Positions 43,296 to 56,600 of a stretch of 64,000 nucleotides of DNA are shown here, piece after piece. Made by a program: the position numbers and the translations under genes. A model generated the notes under the pieces. That model worked only from the letters and a program-made list of their open reading frames with translations, was not told the DNA's origin and made no database searches. Origin of the DNA: Lunularia cruciata (taxonomy: Eukaryota > Streptophyta > Marchantiopsida > Lunulariales > Lunulariaceae). Location: contig OX419762.1 in NCBI GenBank assembly GCA_948567375.1, positions 39,289,034 through 39,353,033 on the forward strand. Reading direction: 5' to 3'. Each line of letters opens with the position of its first letter. Within the stretch, counting starts at the first letter, position 1.

Positions 43296-43812
43296 CCACA
43301 TAGGAAGGTGTATCCATGGATAGCACAAGAATAATGATAGTAACACATGATTTTCCTCTCCATATCTTCCCATATCTACAAAACCACAACCCCTCACATC
43401 CCAACTCACATAAGAAAACAATCTCTCTAAACCCTAAAATCTATAAACTCTCATAACTTTCAATTTCTATCTCCAAAATTTTCAAACTAAATTCCCATGG
43501 AACTTAATCATGAAAACCAAGAGATTGGAAATGAAAATTCCTAACCCATCACTCTCAATGTGTAATGATTACTCTAAACCCTAAAAAATCCTCGTAACTT
43601 TCTACTCCATTCTCCATAGTCTTTAATCTAGGTACCAATGGAACCTAAAATTGAAAAATGAAGAGAATAGACTATTCACTCAAGTCTTATATGCTGGAGA
43701 GCCCTCAGGAATTATAGATGTCTTCTCACGTCACTCCCTCTCTTCTCTTGTCTCCACACTCTCCCGCAGCTCCCAAATGTAGTAATGTACTAATCATTGA
43801 GATGAGTTATTT

Positions 43813-43826
43813 GAGGTACTTGAGAT
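43813..43826. repeat. Target-site duplication (right) of the R2-like element
   Basis: GAGGTACTTGAGAT, identical to 39307-39320. Confidence 0.85.
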
Positions 43827-45530
43827 AAGTTATTTTATTTGAATATAGGAAGCCACAAAAAATGTCTTCCAAATAGCACCCACTTGAGAGAAGTTATATT
43901 ATCTGAATACAGAAAGTTGTAAATAGGGTTTCCAACTAAGTCATATTTATTTTGACACAATGTGGATTTTTTATTCTTTTCATATGGGCTTTTGTATAAT
44001 AAAAATACCTCTGGTTTTTAATCAATATTATGTGAGTAATAAGAGGTACTTGTTTTGTTGATGTGTTTCATCAAGGTTATGTTTCTTGTTGACTAAAATT
44101 TTCAAAAAGTAAATCAAGTTTCAAAAGACTTGTTCTTGACATCTTTCTAAGCGTATATTAATGTTTTGAATTCCTTATATTACCATGCTCACAAGTGGAC
44201 CAAAGTACTTACAAATTACTCTACACTACACTACATTGTATGATAAGCACACTAGATAGAAGAAACACTAGTGAATAAATTTAGTATGTAAAACATCACA
44301 CTTCTTTTCATGTACTCATGTGTATCTTGCATAAGCCATGGCATGCTGCTACATTTTTCTCTTATCTTACAAGAGAGTGTGGTGGTCTCATTTCTTCAAA
44401 ATTTGCTTTTGTTCAAATTGTGCTTAAGTGCTAGAGAAAGACCATGGAGACTCGTAGTTACTAGGGAAATTTCCCCAAAAGAAGTTGGCACTTGTAGTGG
44501 TGTCACAAAAGTCAAGACTTGTAGCACTCAAAGTGATGTAGGATAACCCAAAGTGCTTGCAGGCTCGAGTGTTGGGTACCTTGCTAGCACTTGTACTTAA
44601 GCACCACTGCAATTTGAACATGCCACCAAGAATTACTACCAAGGGCTGTTACAATAAATATTAGCATTAGCACTCAGTGGGTAGGCTTTGCACATGGGAA
44701 AGTGATTGATCAGGAAAGATTTGCACACAAAAGTGACACCTAACCAAAGAAGACATGCAGATGCCTTCACATGTGCAGATTACAAGTGCCTACCTACTCC
44801 TTAACCACCAAAGAGTTGAAGATTGACCAAGGACCTAGACTATAAATTGAGGATTTTGGCCAACAACTACACTTTTTGGAGAGTCATGTGCCTTTATAAG
44901 CTGATTGAGTAAATTTGACACTTCATCAAGAACCAAGAGAGAGTTCTCGGCCTTCCAACTAAGGTAACACTCAAAGTGACCCTATGTACTCAAAGTAGAT
45001 GATAATTCAACTTTTGCCTTGTTCTTACAGTCCAATATCATGTTGTTTGTACCTAGAACCATATAGAAAGATCCCAAAGCCATCTTTAGGTCAATTGCTA
45101 GGAACAAATGTGCAATATATTGTAGTATTACAATAATCCAAAGTGAAAATTTAGGGTTCTTGCTGTGGAATTAGGAATTGAGTGACTTTTCTATGATACT
45201 TTAAATGAGAAGAAAGAGAGAGAAGATACTAGGGGTAATGAGATGAAATTCAATGATTGGAGAAATGAACGATAGTGCATGGTACTTAGATTTGATGTAT
45301 GAGTGGTAGGAGCGATGACCCTTGATTCAAAAAATTTAGAGAAGGAGTTGACTGCCAAAAGTAGGACTACTTTCAATGACAAGAGGTCAAAGAACAATTG
45401 ATACAAAGCTGCAAATTACAAAGATCTTGCAAGAGTGACAAAAGAGACAATTATGAAGATCTTCAAACGTAAACAAACTACCTACCTTACTAATAGCCAG
45501 GCTATTTTCTTTTATATATACTCAAGTGAG
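43827..45530. other. Stretch without recognised gene
   Basis: AT-rich, with stops in all frames. Phrases such as AAGTGCTTGCAGGCTCG and CAAAGTGACC recur. It may be the leader or LTR of the decayed element that contributes the gag-like sequence to its right. I could not define LTR borders. Confidence 0.4.
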
Positions 45531-45559
45531 CCAATTGATTGGGATGACATGTTCAATTG

Positions 45560-47080
45560 ACAGGCTATGACCCTACACCAAGATTTTAAGGAAGAAGGAG
45601 GTGCTACATACCTCACCTCCTTTGCTATACATTTTTACATGGGAACCAATCTCCTAAGATTCCCTACCCATCCTACAAGTTATTTTGATGAACAACTTGA
45701 AAGATGCATCCTCCTAGCCAAGTACATAGATGCTACTGCACAATATGCCATGACTGGCCCCTTTGTATCAATGGATAAAGAACTAGCTACATCAAGTTAT
45801 GTAGCAAAAAGGCAAATGAATACTCTAAAGAAGTAGCCACCATTTGCCCAGAAGTTGCACACTAGCACTCAAGTGATCAATGTTTCCTCATTGGAAGGAG
45901 ATGTAGAGGACACAAAGGATGATGGGGATGAAGTAAAAGATGATAAAGGGTTCTCTACCTTGCAAGATTGTCCTTTGCCTTCATAGATAAAGAAGAAGAG
46001 TACAATTAGGAAGATGTAGAATCTATCTCAAACTTGCAAAACCAAGAAGTGGAGGAGTGCCCTGCAAGACCTAAAGAAAACATGGCTAAGGAGGACACTA
46101 CACAAGAACAAGTTCAAAGATCACATCAAGTGCTCAATTGCCCAAGAACTTTGGTCCAAAGTTCCCATTGATGCCAAAGTCTTACAACTCAAAGTTGACC
46201 AAATCACCAAGCATGTCAAGAAGGAGGATGTTGACATTGAGACCAATATTCTAGATCTTGCACCAGGGATACAAACCAAGATTGGAGAGGAATCAAGACC
46301 TTTAGTGCCAATGCAAGTTCAAGAGTGCACCAACTTTGTCATAAGTTCAATTAGAATTGCACTATAACTTATAGAGACCCTCTTAGCCTAATATCAAGTC
46401 AAATGCCTTGAGATTATGTATTAAACCACACTTTTCTAGTACACCAAGCAAGTATAAACTCAAAAGGCCAAAGAAGACTTAATGAAAGAAGAAGCAGTCA
46501 AGGCCAAGGACTTGGGTAAGGAAGAAGCAAGTAATATAAATATGTTGGTGTAGAAAAACCACAATCAATAATCATAATACTACTTTGGAGGTTGATCATA
46601 CTCAATAGGCCAAAGAAAATAAGAGGGTTCAAGGTGAGCTTGTGGCACTTCAACTCAAGGATGATTAATACTAGATTGAAGCCAAAGAGCAATTCTATAC
46701 CAAGTGAGTGAGTTAGAGAGCACTTAGAGTGAATTGAAGGAGTATTGTGATAGGATCATCACCTTAGAAATTCAAATATATGAGTACAAGAAGGAGTTGG
46801 CACTACAACTTGATCACATGGCCAAGGAATTGGAGAAAGAGTTGGACAAGCATGGCACTACAAACAAAGTTAGATACTCAAACCTAACATATGGAGGAAG
46901 ATAAGCACCAAATGATTCATCAGTTGGAAGAAGCCTTAAATTTCTTCATCAAGAAGCTAAAGGAGGAAGTGCACCTTTGAGCACTACAAAAAATGGCATG
47001 AGATGAAGTTCCAAATTTAGAGGAAAAAGAGCCAGCCTACAAGGAGGAGAAGATGAAATTTTTTCCTTAAGATTAAGGGA
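45560..47080 (+). pseudogene. Gag-like / coiled-coil remnants of an unclassified retroelement
   Basis: An 89-codon frame (45567-45836) contains GGATYLTSFAIHFYMGTNLL and a helical tail. It is followed by acidic and lysine-rich pieces. At about 46725-46860 a clear heptad-type stretch (LEIQIYEYKKELALQLDHMA, KELEKELDKH) follows. Stops are common. The FYMGTNLL motif resembles FYLGLNLL in element B at about 22340, so the two belong to related families. No pol domains follow. Confidence 0.5.
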
Positions 47081-50000
47081 GCATATCAATAAGAAGTTCA
47101 CAAAAACTTGCCACACCTATATGTTAGAAATATCCATATATCAAGCACAAAGTGACCAGTTAGTTAGATACCTCAAAGACAAAACATTTTGCCACTCCCA
47201 ACAATTCTAGCCAAATATACTCCATCAAGAGGAAGCCCTTCAAAGACCTATGCACTCTAAGTAAATAGGCAAATAATTCAAAGTTGTACACTAGTCAGAT
47301 ACTTTGAGTTGTATATTAGTATTTGCACTCAAAATTGTATATACTTCACCAAGTGCACTCAAAATTGTATAAGACTTTGAAGTTGTATGTCTAAAGCTTG
47401 TAGTTTAAAATTAGATTAGGCATGAATGGAATGATATCTTCTCTACCACATGTTAGGTGCCTAATCATTTTGTAGGTAATTAGGATAAGATAGGCTTAGG
47501 GTCTTAATTGAGTAATGTAGATTGTAGTTTAGGTTTTTTTAAAGAGATCCACTTGGAATCCTAATCCCTTTGCCTCATAGCCAAAAAAGTACTTAAGGCC
47601 TAGGACTGAAGGCACTTGTGTTCATTTTCTATACTTCAATTACAAGTAGAGAGTACTCTACATTCTTTGCAAGTTTTATCTCTTCATTTGATGTGTTGTT
47701 GTCAAATGTCTAGGTAAGAGCAGAGGTGAGGAGTTTCATAATAAGATCCTATGTGTGTAGTATAGAGTTAATATTTGCCTTTGATCAAGTTGTGGACTGA
47801 AGGATCCAAAGGATAAACATGTGCTAGTAGTGGATTTGGGAGCTCACCACATGAGCAGTTCTAAGGAATTAAAAAGCCAAGACATTTGGCCAACATGAAG
47901 TGTACTTTGTAAGCCATGACTTTTGAGAAGAGTGGAATGCACTTGCAAGAGTAACAACTTTGGAATGGAGTGGCACTTAGAGTGAAGCAAGCCATCACCT
48001 TCAAGAGTGATCCCAGATAATATTTGTAGTGAAAGTGATTATTGTCATTTACTTTCTCTTTTCTATAGTGTGCTCTAGGAAGTGATACTACACTCTTTTG
48101 GGACAGTGGTTCTTGCCCAAGAGGTTAAATATGAAATAATAATAAAAATTGTAGTATTGTGACACTTTCCTTCATTCTTAGCCATTTCCAACTTGTAACC
48201 TCTTGAGAACAACCTGTTCTTACTAATTATATTATAAGTACATTAACATTGAGCTATCATAGAGAGTTTGCAAATATATGGATGGATTCCAATGATCTCT
48301 TGAAATGCTCTTATAAAGGAAGTCAAGTAGCAAACTCCAAAAGCAAAAAAGAAATACAAGATACCAAGATGTGAAAAAGGGAAATTAAGCATGAAGCCTA
48401 AGGAGAAGTGGTAAATCATTATGTTGATTGGCACCTCCAAACAAAACAAAGGGGCAAAAAAATTTAATCTATTGCATAACTAGGTGGTATATGGCATCTA
48501 ATGGTAACTAGAGAAAGAAGGTCCTAAACACTAAACATGATAGGGCTCCTATTGATGATGCTTGTCTATAAAGACCAAAGGCTTAAGAGTGCTAGAAAGT
48601 GACAAATACTTTCAAAATATTGGGTTATAATTGCTAGAGAGATAATCATAGCTCCTCTACTCATAAGGAATCTTGTGGTGACTCTTGAAGGAGACTATTG
48701 AGTTGGTGATGAAACTCAAAAATCTCTTCTACCTAAGGATCTTGTGTTGCCTCTTGAAGTAGATATCAAATTGGTGATGAAGCCCAAAAATCTATACAAC
48801 CAAAGGTATCAAAGGATAGGTTGGGTGTGTAGTAGTCCTTCTTCTCTCTAGTGATCATGGTTATTCTTACCAAAAAGCCAACTTGTGCCAATGACTCTAC
48901 TTGTTAGAAGTTTGCAACCATGACATCCAACAAGGTATGGTATCTATCTTTGAAAGTAACAATATCTACTCACCCCGTTTAGGTCTTCTAAGTAGATCCC
49001 ACCATCACTCAACTTGTACTTAGGACCGTGTAGATTGTAGTATCTATATTATTTTATTTCATATGACATCATAAAATCTAGTGTATTTTCTTCTTACAGC
49101 ATATAATAAAATATATATGTCATATGTGTTTATGGTGATCCATAAATGGGCAAATATGGTAGAGAGATGTTGGATGGAGTAAACTCAAACATAGGTAAAG
49201 TGTGTAAAAACTCCTTGAATATGAAGCAAAAATCCTCAATCCAAGAGGAAGTAGCTATTGATATATTTTCCCATAGCTATGGGAAAATATATCAATAGCC
49301 TATACCACTATAGTTATGGGAGCTTACATACCCCTAAAGTAGAGATAGTATAGCATACAGTCTTTTTAGATATATAAGATGCTTTAGAAACATAGTATTT
49401 TGTCAAAGAGAATAAGCTCTTTGTGTGATCTTCAATCAAGGAAGTAAACTGAGTATAGGTTTTAGCCTCTCCAATGTGCCAAAGACAAATGAGCTACAAA
49501 AATCACACTCTCTTAGAAAAGACACCAAAACTCTCAATTCCTTTATTGCAAACTAGAACCTTGGTGAGAAGTCCAAGTGAAGGAGGTTTGCTAGTGGACT
49601 CTAGATCTTGTATTTATGAGTTTGTACTTGTAATCCAAGGTCTCTAGGCAAAGCATAAAACTAAAAAATGCTCTCACTATATCCTCCAAAGATCCCAATA
49701 TATGGATATCATTTGAGAGTGATAGAAGGAGATAGTATAGAAAAGCAACTATATCCTCCCACAAAGTAGTGAAATGAGGCCTCCTTAAGGATCATCTTGG
49801 CATGTGCTCTTTTCACATGCAAGTTGTGTGAACTCCCTTATATTAATATGGTGGTTATATAACAAATGTATCTTTATGTCATAGAAAGTATGTAAAAATA
49901 AAACAAAGGAGTGGATCTAATCTCTTGTTGAGCAGAAACTATAAAATAAACCCAAAAAATAAATAATATAGAAGTCATTATGAGACATCAACTTGGACAA

Positions 50001-51650
50001 CTTGGACGAATGTTCAAGAAAGCTCAAATGCCAATAATAACCATCTTATAATCTCTTGAAGTAGCTACTACAAACTAATGAGAAGAGAAAAGGATGAAAT
50101 GAGCATTAGATCTACAAATAAATAACATGTGAGACTAAATATAGGAAAAAATACCAATAGCTATGGAAAAAAACAAAATTTTTCATTTGAAATAGCAAAG
50201 AGATGAAAAGTGCCAAAATAAATTAATTGTTTCAAAAAGAACTAGACTTGAAGAACATTGACAAAAATCAAAGAGAAAGAGTAGACCACCATCTATCATG
50301 TCAAGTGAGGGACAACTAAATAGATACTTAGGAGCCAATCACAATAATAGACTTGTTGAAAAACGCAAAGACTGGAGTAAAGCATGACCAAAAAATGAAT
50401 CTATAAGCTATAACTCTACATTTAGGTAATAATCATGGAGAAAGGAAGGGAAGTTATAAGTGGTAAGTGAATAAACTCTATAATATAGATACAATATCAA
50501 TGGATCTAAAGGGTGATATTGCATGGAACACGTGTCTATATTCACTTGCTAGGCCTAAATCAATGAGTAATACAAACAAAAATGCTCTTGAGGTTAAGGA
50601 TGGGACTATAGATTCTTTGTGATCTTCTTGGTTATTACTTGGATCTATATGGTATATTCATCCTATAAAGCTAATCTCTTTACAAAAATCAATAAATCCT
50701 AGAGATGATATGTTGGTGTCCTACTACACCCTTGTGGATTGAATAAATAGAGCCCACAATGAAAGAGAGTTAACAAGGTCCAAATAGAGACATGTCTTCC
50801 TTGGTCATCTATCAAGATAGTACATGATAGTAAAGAAAACCTAGAGCACACTAGGTGATGTAAAGTACCATAGATCAAAGGACTAAGGATCCTAACACAA
50901 AGAATAAAAAGGATAGAAGTATGAAAAGGGCCTAAAATTAAGAGAAGTGAAGTGACCTCCACATTCATCCATAGACATCTTGATTTTCTTTATATCTATG
51001 TTAGGCCAATCTCCAAATGCTAAGGGTACAAATGTGCTAAAGGGATGGAAAAGAACTTGATCTTATAATTATAGGGAGTATATAGAGGCTATAGTAGGGG
51101 ATCAAGAACAATTATGGGAAAAATATATAAGATCTTTCACAAGAAAATCTACCTATAAAAAATCTTCTACTTGAAAGAGCATGTTGAAATTACAGTTTAG
51201 ATGGTAGTACATATGGTACATAATAGTTGAATTATATATGACCTTTACCATATACTATAGGTTTGTACATAGCACCTAGCACCCAATAGAGGCATTAGTT
51301 AATATTAAAGTATATAGGTCTTATCTATCAATGAGCATAAGTTATTCATTCCATTTAGATGCTAGCAATATAGTCAAGAAAGCTTGAAGAGAGGCAAGGT
51401 AACACAACACGACCAAGTGTTCCATTAGCTTAAAACTTGCATATTAGCATGTAGGTATTCCATTCATTATTTCATATAACTAGATTTGCAATAAGAGGAA
51501 TCCATAGAAGTGCTTTGTATATCACTTAGTGTTCCTCATGTTTTGTAATTGACATGCAGATTTGCATCATCAGCAGTTTTCAATAGGTTATATGCCCATG
51601 TTTCCCATTGCATCAAGAGTGATAAAAGATTATTATTATCATAGGATTTT
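47081..51650. other. Long AT-rich region without recognised gene
   Basis: 4.5 kb with stops in all frames. The only structure I note is a perfect palindrome at 49254-49299. Minus-strand frames of 68 and 89 codons (48243-48449 and 50699-50968) have no recognisable domains. Confidence 0.5.
49254..49299. repeat. Perfect 46-bp palindrome
   Basis: Each half is 23 bp with no spacer. The centre is ATAGCTAT (about 49273-49280), and the outermost bases are G and C. It is flanked by unrelated AT-rich sequence. Confidence 0.95.
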
Positions 51651-51706
51651 AGAGAGATTAAGAGACTAGAAAAGATCTTTCAGACGTTAGAGTAGATTGG
51701 GATAAA

Positions 51707-54606
51707 ATGGGAACAAGGAGCAATGTAAGAGACATATCACACGTTAGCCCATTCAATGGGAAGAATTCCTTGATTTGGAAATTCCAAAGGATGATCAACT
51801 TCAAGTCAAAGAAAATTATAGGAATCATTAATGAGACAAAGACCATAGAACAAGCCATAGCAGATGGAGAGAAAAATGATTTACAAAGCAAGAATGATGT
51901 TGCAAACTTGTACATTTGTGTAGCAAAGAAGAGAAGTATTTACAAAGATTGATCAGCTGTGAAATTTCAAACCAGATGTAGATTAGATTGATTATGTTAC
52001 ATGAGTTTGGAGAATGTTCTTCACAAAAAAAGCATGTTCTCCAACAAAGATTTTTTCACTAAAAATGCAATTAGGAGAAGAGATAGCAGGTTTTATTAAC
52101 AATTAGAAACTCTTGCTAGTTACTTAAGTAACCTTGGCATAAGAATTGATGATACCTCAATCATCACCAAGATTATTTGTAGTTTTCCATAAGCTTATTG
52201 CCCTATAATAGCCACATAGGATATCTCCTTGAGGAGCAACAAACTATCAAGAGACTCACTACAAGATTGCTCCAAGAAGAAACCTTGAATAGATGTGGAA
52301 AAGAGAAAGTAGAGAGTTTAGTGGAAAGAGCTTTTCTAGCTACTAATAGAAGAAGCAATGGAAGTAGCTACGATGGCAGGACTTAGAATATGACCAATAT
52401 TTCACAATTGAAGAAGAGAACATGTTGTAACAAGTGTGGAGAAAAGGGAGCACTAGGCAAGAGAATGCATAGGTGATCAAAACCTCCCAAGAAGAAAGCA
52501 CCATAATGAAAATAATCTTAGAAGTCAAGCCAATGCTCTAATGACACAAAGTATTTCATTTTCTTCTAGCTCTAGCACTCCTACAAGTATTAATGAACAT
52601 CTAGACAAAAATGTTTGGCATATTGATGGAGTAGGTTCAAAACACATTATTGATAAACAAGAGTGGTTCCAAGATTTCAAGAAGATTGAAGGAGGGACCT
52701 AGTTAACATAAGGTTGTTATATATTGCTAATGATTGTAAGGTTTGGGTTGTTGGAGGAAGAGACATTCCAATTTTTGCAAGATTGGTACAAGAAGATAAG
52801 GAGTCATCAAAGAAGTTCTCTATGTTCTAGAGTTGAAGCACAACTTGTTCAACATTGGTCAAGCAGCAAACAAAGGCATCCAAACCACTTACAACAAAGA
52901 GAGGTGCTACACAGAGAAAGATGGAGAAGTTGTAATGAAGAGTGCACATGATTCAAAGCTCTACATTCTTCAGATCAGAGTTAGTAAGATAGGTGATACT
53001 TCCCAAGCAAACTTTATTGTTGCAAGCAATGGGGAGAATGAGAAGCTAAAAGAAGTAAAAATAATGTCAAAAGTTAGATATTGCACTTTTCCACCATAAA
53101 ATTGGTCATCTCAATCTTGCCTATACTAGGAAGATAAAGAGAGAAGTACTAGTAGAGGATCTCTATGGCATAGGTAAGGTCATAGACAAATATACCAAAA
53201 GAACATAGTGATCAAACATCTTTCTACTAAGATAGATGTGCTCTATGAAAATAGCATACATTACCTTTGCAAAATCAAGTGATATTTGGGGCAAGTATAA
53301 GGTTGGAGATTTCTTTCACATTGATATTTGTGGTCCTATGAACATGAGCTCAATAGGAGGATCAAGATATTATCTAAATTTTAAGGATAATACTACAAGT
53401 TTCACTTTTCTATTCTTTTTGAAAGAGAAGTCCAAAACTCTCTCTTGCTTTAAACAACTCCACATGTATGTCAAAACTCAATGCAGAGTGAAAATCAAGA
53501 AACTAAAATATGAAGAGGAGGTTAATATATTAGAAAGGAATTCATTGTTTTTGTACAATGTGTTGAATTAGTCCATGTACTTACATCACATTTTCCTCTT
53601 GAGAAAAATGGTATCTCAAAGAGAAATCCTAGAATAGTGCTTGAAGCAACAAGAAGCATGTTGCTTTTTTGCAAGTTGACTAGAGAGTTCTGGAAAAATT
53701 AGTGGGAGTTGCTACACATGTTTTGAATAGAGTTTCAATAGAGTTTAGAGAAAACTCCTTACAAGCTTTAGCATGGAAGAAATTCAAGATTTTCACGTTT
53801 GAGAAATTTTGGTTGCTTAATCTTTGTCCACATACCAAAGTGTCAAAGAAAGAAGTTTGATCCAAAGGGACAAGAGATGTCTTTTGTTGAATATAGTTCA
53901 GAATCCAAATCCTTCAGATTGTGCAATCAGAAGAAGAACAAGATATATGAAAGTAGGGATGTCTTGTTTAGAGAGTAGCAATGTGATCATTGACAGTTAT
54001 AGATGCTTAACTTAGACATAGATTTTCTTCAAGAGAGAGATGGAGAGCAAGCCAATGCTAGAATGAACATTGATGAGATAGCAGTTGATGAGGAGTTTAT
54101 ACAAGCATCTAAGGAGTTCATATAGTAGGTTATAGAAGAATCAACAAGTGGGACTATCATCTATCCACTCCAAGAAGAAAGTGAGTGTAATCAGGAACTT
54201 GATTTACAGTTGAACTCAACTTCAACCACTCAAGTTGGAGAAAATCACAAAAGTGGAAGAATGAGAAGACCACCATAAAGACTTTGTGAGTGGGATTACA
54301 ATAAGACATCATTTTCTTGCATTGTTGTTGCTAAGATTGAAGAAGGAGATCTAGATTCAGATCTTGTTCATTTCCAATATGCAGTGCATGCAACCAAGAA
54401 GGTGAAGATCATGGACAAAGGTTCCTGATTACAAAGATTCTTGATTATACTCACTTTCTTATTGAAGTAGACAGAAGCAAAACAAGACTTGGAAGTTTCA
54501 TAGCATTTCTCAAAGGGAGAGAAAGTGGTAAATTGCAAGTGTGTTAAGGGAAACATCCAAAGGCACAAGGCTAGACTTGTAGCCAAGGGATATTCACAAC
54601 TTGCAT
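51707..54606 (+). pseudogene. Decayed Ty1/copia retrotransposon (gag to start of RT)
   Basis: Domains in copia order. Gag (51707-51952): NGKNSLIWKFQRMINF and TKTIEQAIADGEKN. A zinc knuckle near 52421-52470: CCNKCGEKGALGKRMH. A protease start near 52613-52650: WHIDGVGSKHIID, where the usual D-S-G-A is altered after the Asp. A GAG-pre-integrase segment (about 52820-53130): ELKHNLFNIGQAANKG. Integrase near 53300-53420: VGDFFHIDICGPMNM and GGSRYYLNFKDNTTS. An RT start near 54560-54600: HKARLVAKGYSQ. The order integrase before RT marks the copia superfamily. RT ends after this motif and no RNase H is seen. LTRs were not delimited. Confidence 0.85.
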
Positions 54607-56276
54607 AAATCTACTATGATATTCACAAGTGCATGATGTCTTACATTATGTGCAGGTGGCGAGGGGTGGAATTGAGGGAGTTCTATGGAAAATTGCTGCT
54701 TACGAAGTAGGTTCTTTTCACAAGGACTTTGTGGTAGCTTTATATTTACAACTTTGATATATTCAATATTCTTTTAGAGAACCATGATAGGCAATTTCAA
54801 GAAGCAATTTCAATGGCAATATTGCATGGAGCTTGCAATATTGCCGTTGTACTTGAACCATGCATATATTTGCTCTCCTTGTCACGGACTTCCATCTAGA
54901 CACTAAAGATTTGAAAGCATACCAACTACATGTTTATTAGACCTATCACTCAATAAATTAGCACACTTAAATTTTGGCTCTTGGCACTTAAGCTGCCAAA
55001 GCCAAAAGAAGCAATCAAAACTCAATTTGAGGTACATGAGAATTCCACAAATATGAGTTCCTATGTCAATAACATCTTCTTGAGCTTATATTTTTCCTAT
55101 GATCTTCAAAATGCATGAAAAATTATAGGTGCTATAGGGACATGGTTCATTATGCAGATGGATAGGTCATAGTGATATGGTTTTTTATGATACCATCATT
55201 TTCATAGTTGAATATAAGGAGGAGAGTTCATCATGTTCAAAAAGCATATCCATGTTTTCATCACTCTATCAAGTATAATTTTGTTTCTGCTTTGTGTTGC
55301 AGTTTCTTAGTACTCTCTTTTTCCACATGGCAAACCCATAGCATATTACAATGAGATACAAAGTTGAAGTGAGATAACATATTTTGTGTTTTCTATGCGG
55401 TCTTCCTTTTCATCTATTTCAGGTAATACATCTATTTAGGTAATATATAACAAAGTCACTCTTACAAGTGATTGTAATGTCAGACTTGATAGTTGTGAGA
55501 GTGAATTATTGGATGCTTCATATGCTCGTCCACTGTCATAATGTGCATAGTGTTGGCTATCTAGTCAGTACTTTGTCTTTGGTAGTTAGGGTAGTGAATG
55601 TCTATTTGGAATCTGAACTTACGCCCACTACATGGAGACTGGTAGGGAGCTGACTTGCTATAGATCACTTAATCAAGGAATGTCAAGGCGTCAAACTTAC
55701 TCTGACTTCAGAGCGTTTAACTTCTTCACCCACTCTCACTTCCAGGCAGGCAAGGAAAAATGTAGGATGCGTAAAACTCACAAAAACTCGCAGGCAAGGA
55801 AAAGTGAAAGATGTGCAAAACTTGCAAAAGACTACCAGGCTGATCTCAAAGAGTTCCCAAGAGCACAAAAAGTTGCAATCAAGCAAAAATATTTTTATGC
55901 ACCTTTGGTGCCACAAGTTGCTTTACCATTGGGTAAAATTGTCATCTCAATTGTCTTTTGTTGTTTAGTGCAATATTAGGGGGTTTCAGAAATAGCTCTG
56001 TATATTTTCATATTGAAGCTCTGTATATTTTCATATAGATTATTACAAAGCATTGACTAAATTGATTTGGGGTGCGGGCAAAGGAAGAAAGAGTCCCACT
56101 ACAGAGTTCTAGCCAAGTTCCTTATTATTAGCAAACTCCATAAGAGGTGGTTTGTAGAAAATAAAATAAGGTGTATGGAGTTTTTTTTTGTCACACTATA
56201 ATGAATTAATTACATATTAGAGTTAATAAAGTGCCTAGTTTAGAATGAATTTGGTCTACATTGATTGCCACCCGGT
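54607..56276. other. Stretch without recognised gene
   Basis: A purine-rich tract (GGCGAGGGGTGG) near 54658 may mark the old 3' end of the copia element. A plus frame of 115 codons (55632-55979) is rich in lysine, arginine and serine (KCRMRKTHKNSQARKSERCA). It contains a short repeat (GCAAGGAAAA ... AGGATG / GCAAGGAAAA ... AGATG) but no known domain. I treat it as chance or repeat-derived. Confidence 0.4.
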
Positions 56277-56600
56277 ATAATGTGTTAATAGGATTAAATG
56301 GGATTCTACTTCTTGTTTCTCATCATTGCTTGTTGTTGCTTGTCGCTGCTCATTGTTGCTCTTTGTTGCTCATCGCCGCTCGTTGCCACTGAAAGCCGTA
56401 CGTTGCCACTGGTAGTTGCTCATTGCCACTAGTAGCCGCTCAATAATGTGTTAATTTAGGATTAAATGGGACATTTTTGGTTGTTTCTTATCATTGCTCA
56501 TCATTGCTCATAGCACCCTATAGCTACTCGATGGTGCTCATATCTGCTTGTTGGTGCCCAAAGCCACTTGTTGCCATTGGTAGCCACTCAATAGTGCCCA
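56277..56600. repeat. Two diverged ~177-bp tandem units with TTGCTCATTG-type inner repeats
   Basis: TAATGTGTTAAT ... GGATTAAATGGGA begins at 56277 and again at 56454. Each unit then holds degenerate short repeats of the type TTGCTCATTGTTGCT / GTTGCCACTGGTAG. Confidence 0.75.

Larger units (their letters stand above)
39321..43812 (-). mobile_element. Near full-length R2-like (restriction-like-endonuclease) non-LTR retrotransposon
   Basis: 4492 bp including a 743-bp LTR-A insertion, so about 3.75 kb of its own sequence, with a perfect 14-bp target duplication. On the minus strand, from right to left: a 5' leader, a C2H2 zinc finger (about 43290-43220), reverse transcriptase (about 42700-40780 with the insertion in it), a downstream region, a CCHC-like zinc motif (about 40075-40000), a restriction-endonuclease-like region (about 39900-39650) and a 3' untranslated region. 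This order is that of R2/NeSL/CRE-type elements, not of the APE-type LINEs that dominate plants. Stops and frameshifts make it inactive. The closest named clade cannot be decided by eye. Confidence 0.75.

Noticed and set aside
55632-55979. Plus-strand frame of 115 codons rich in Lys/Arg
   Set aside because: No recognisable domain, no splice or promoter context, and it includes an internal short repeat; not supported as a gene.
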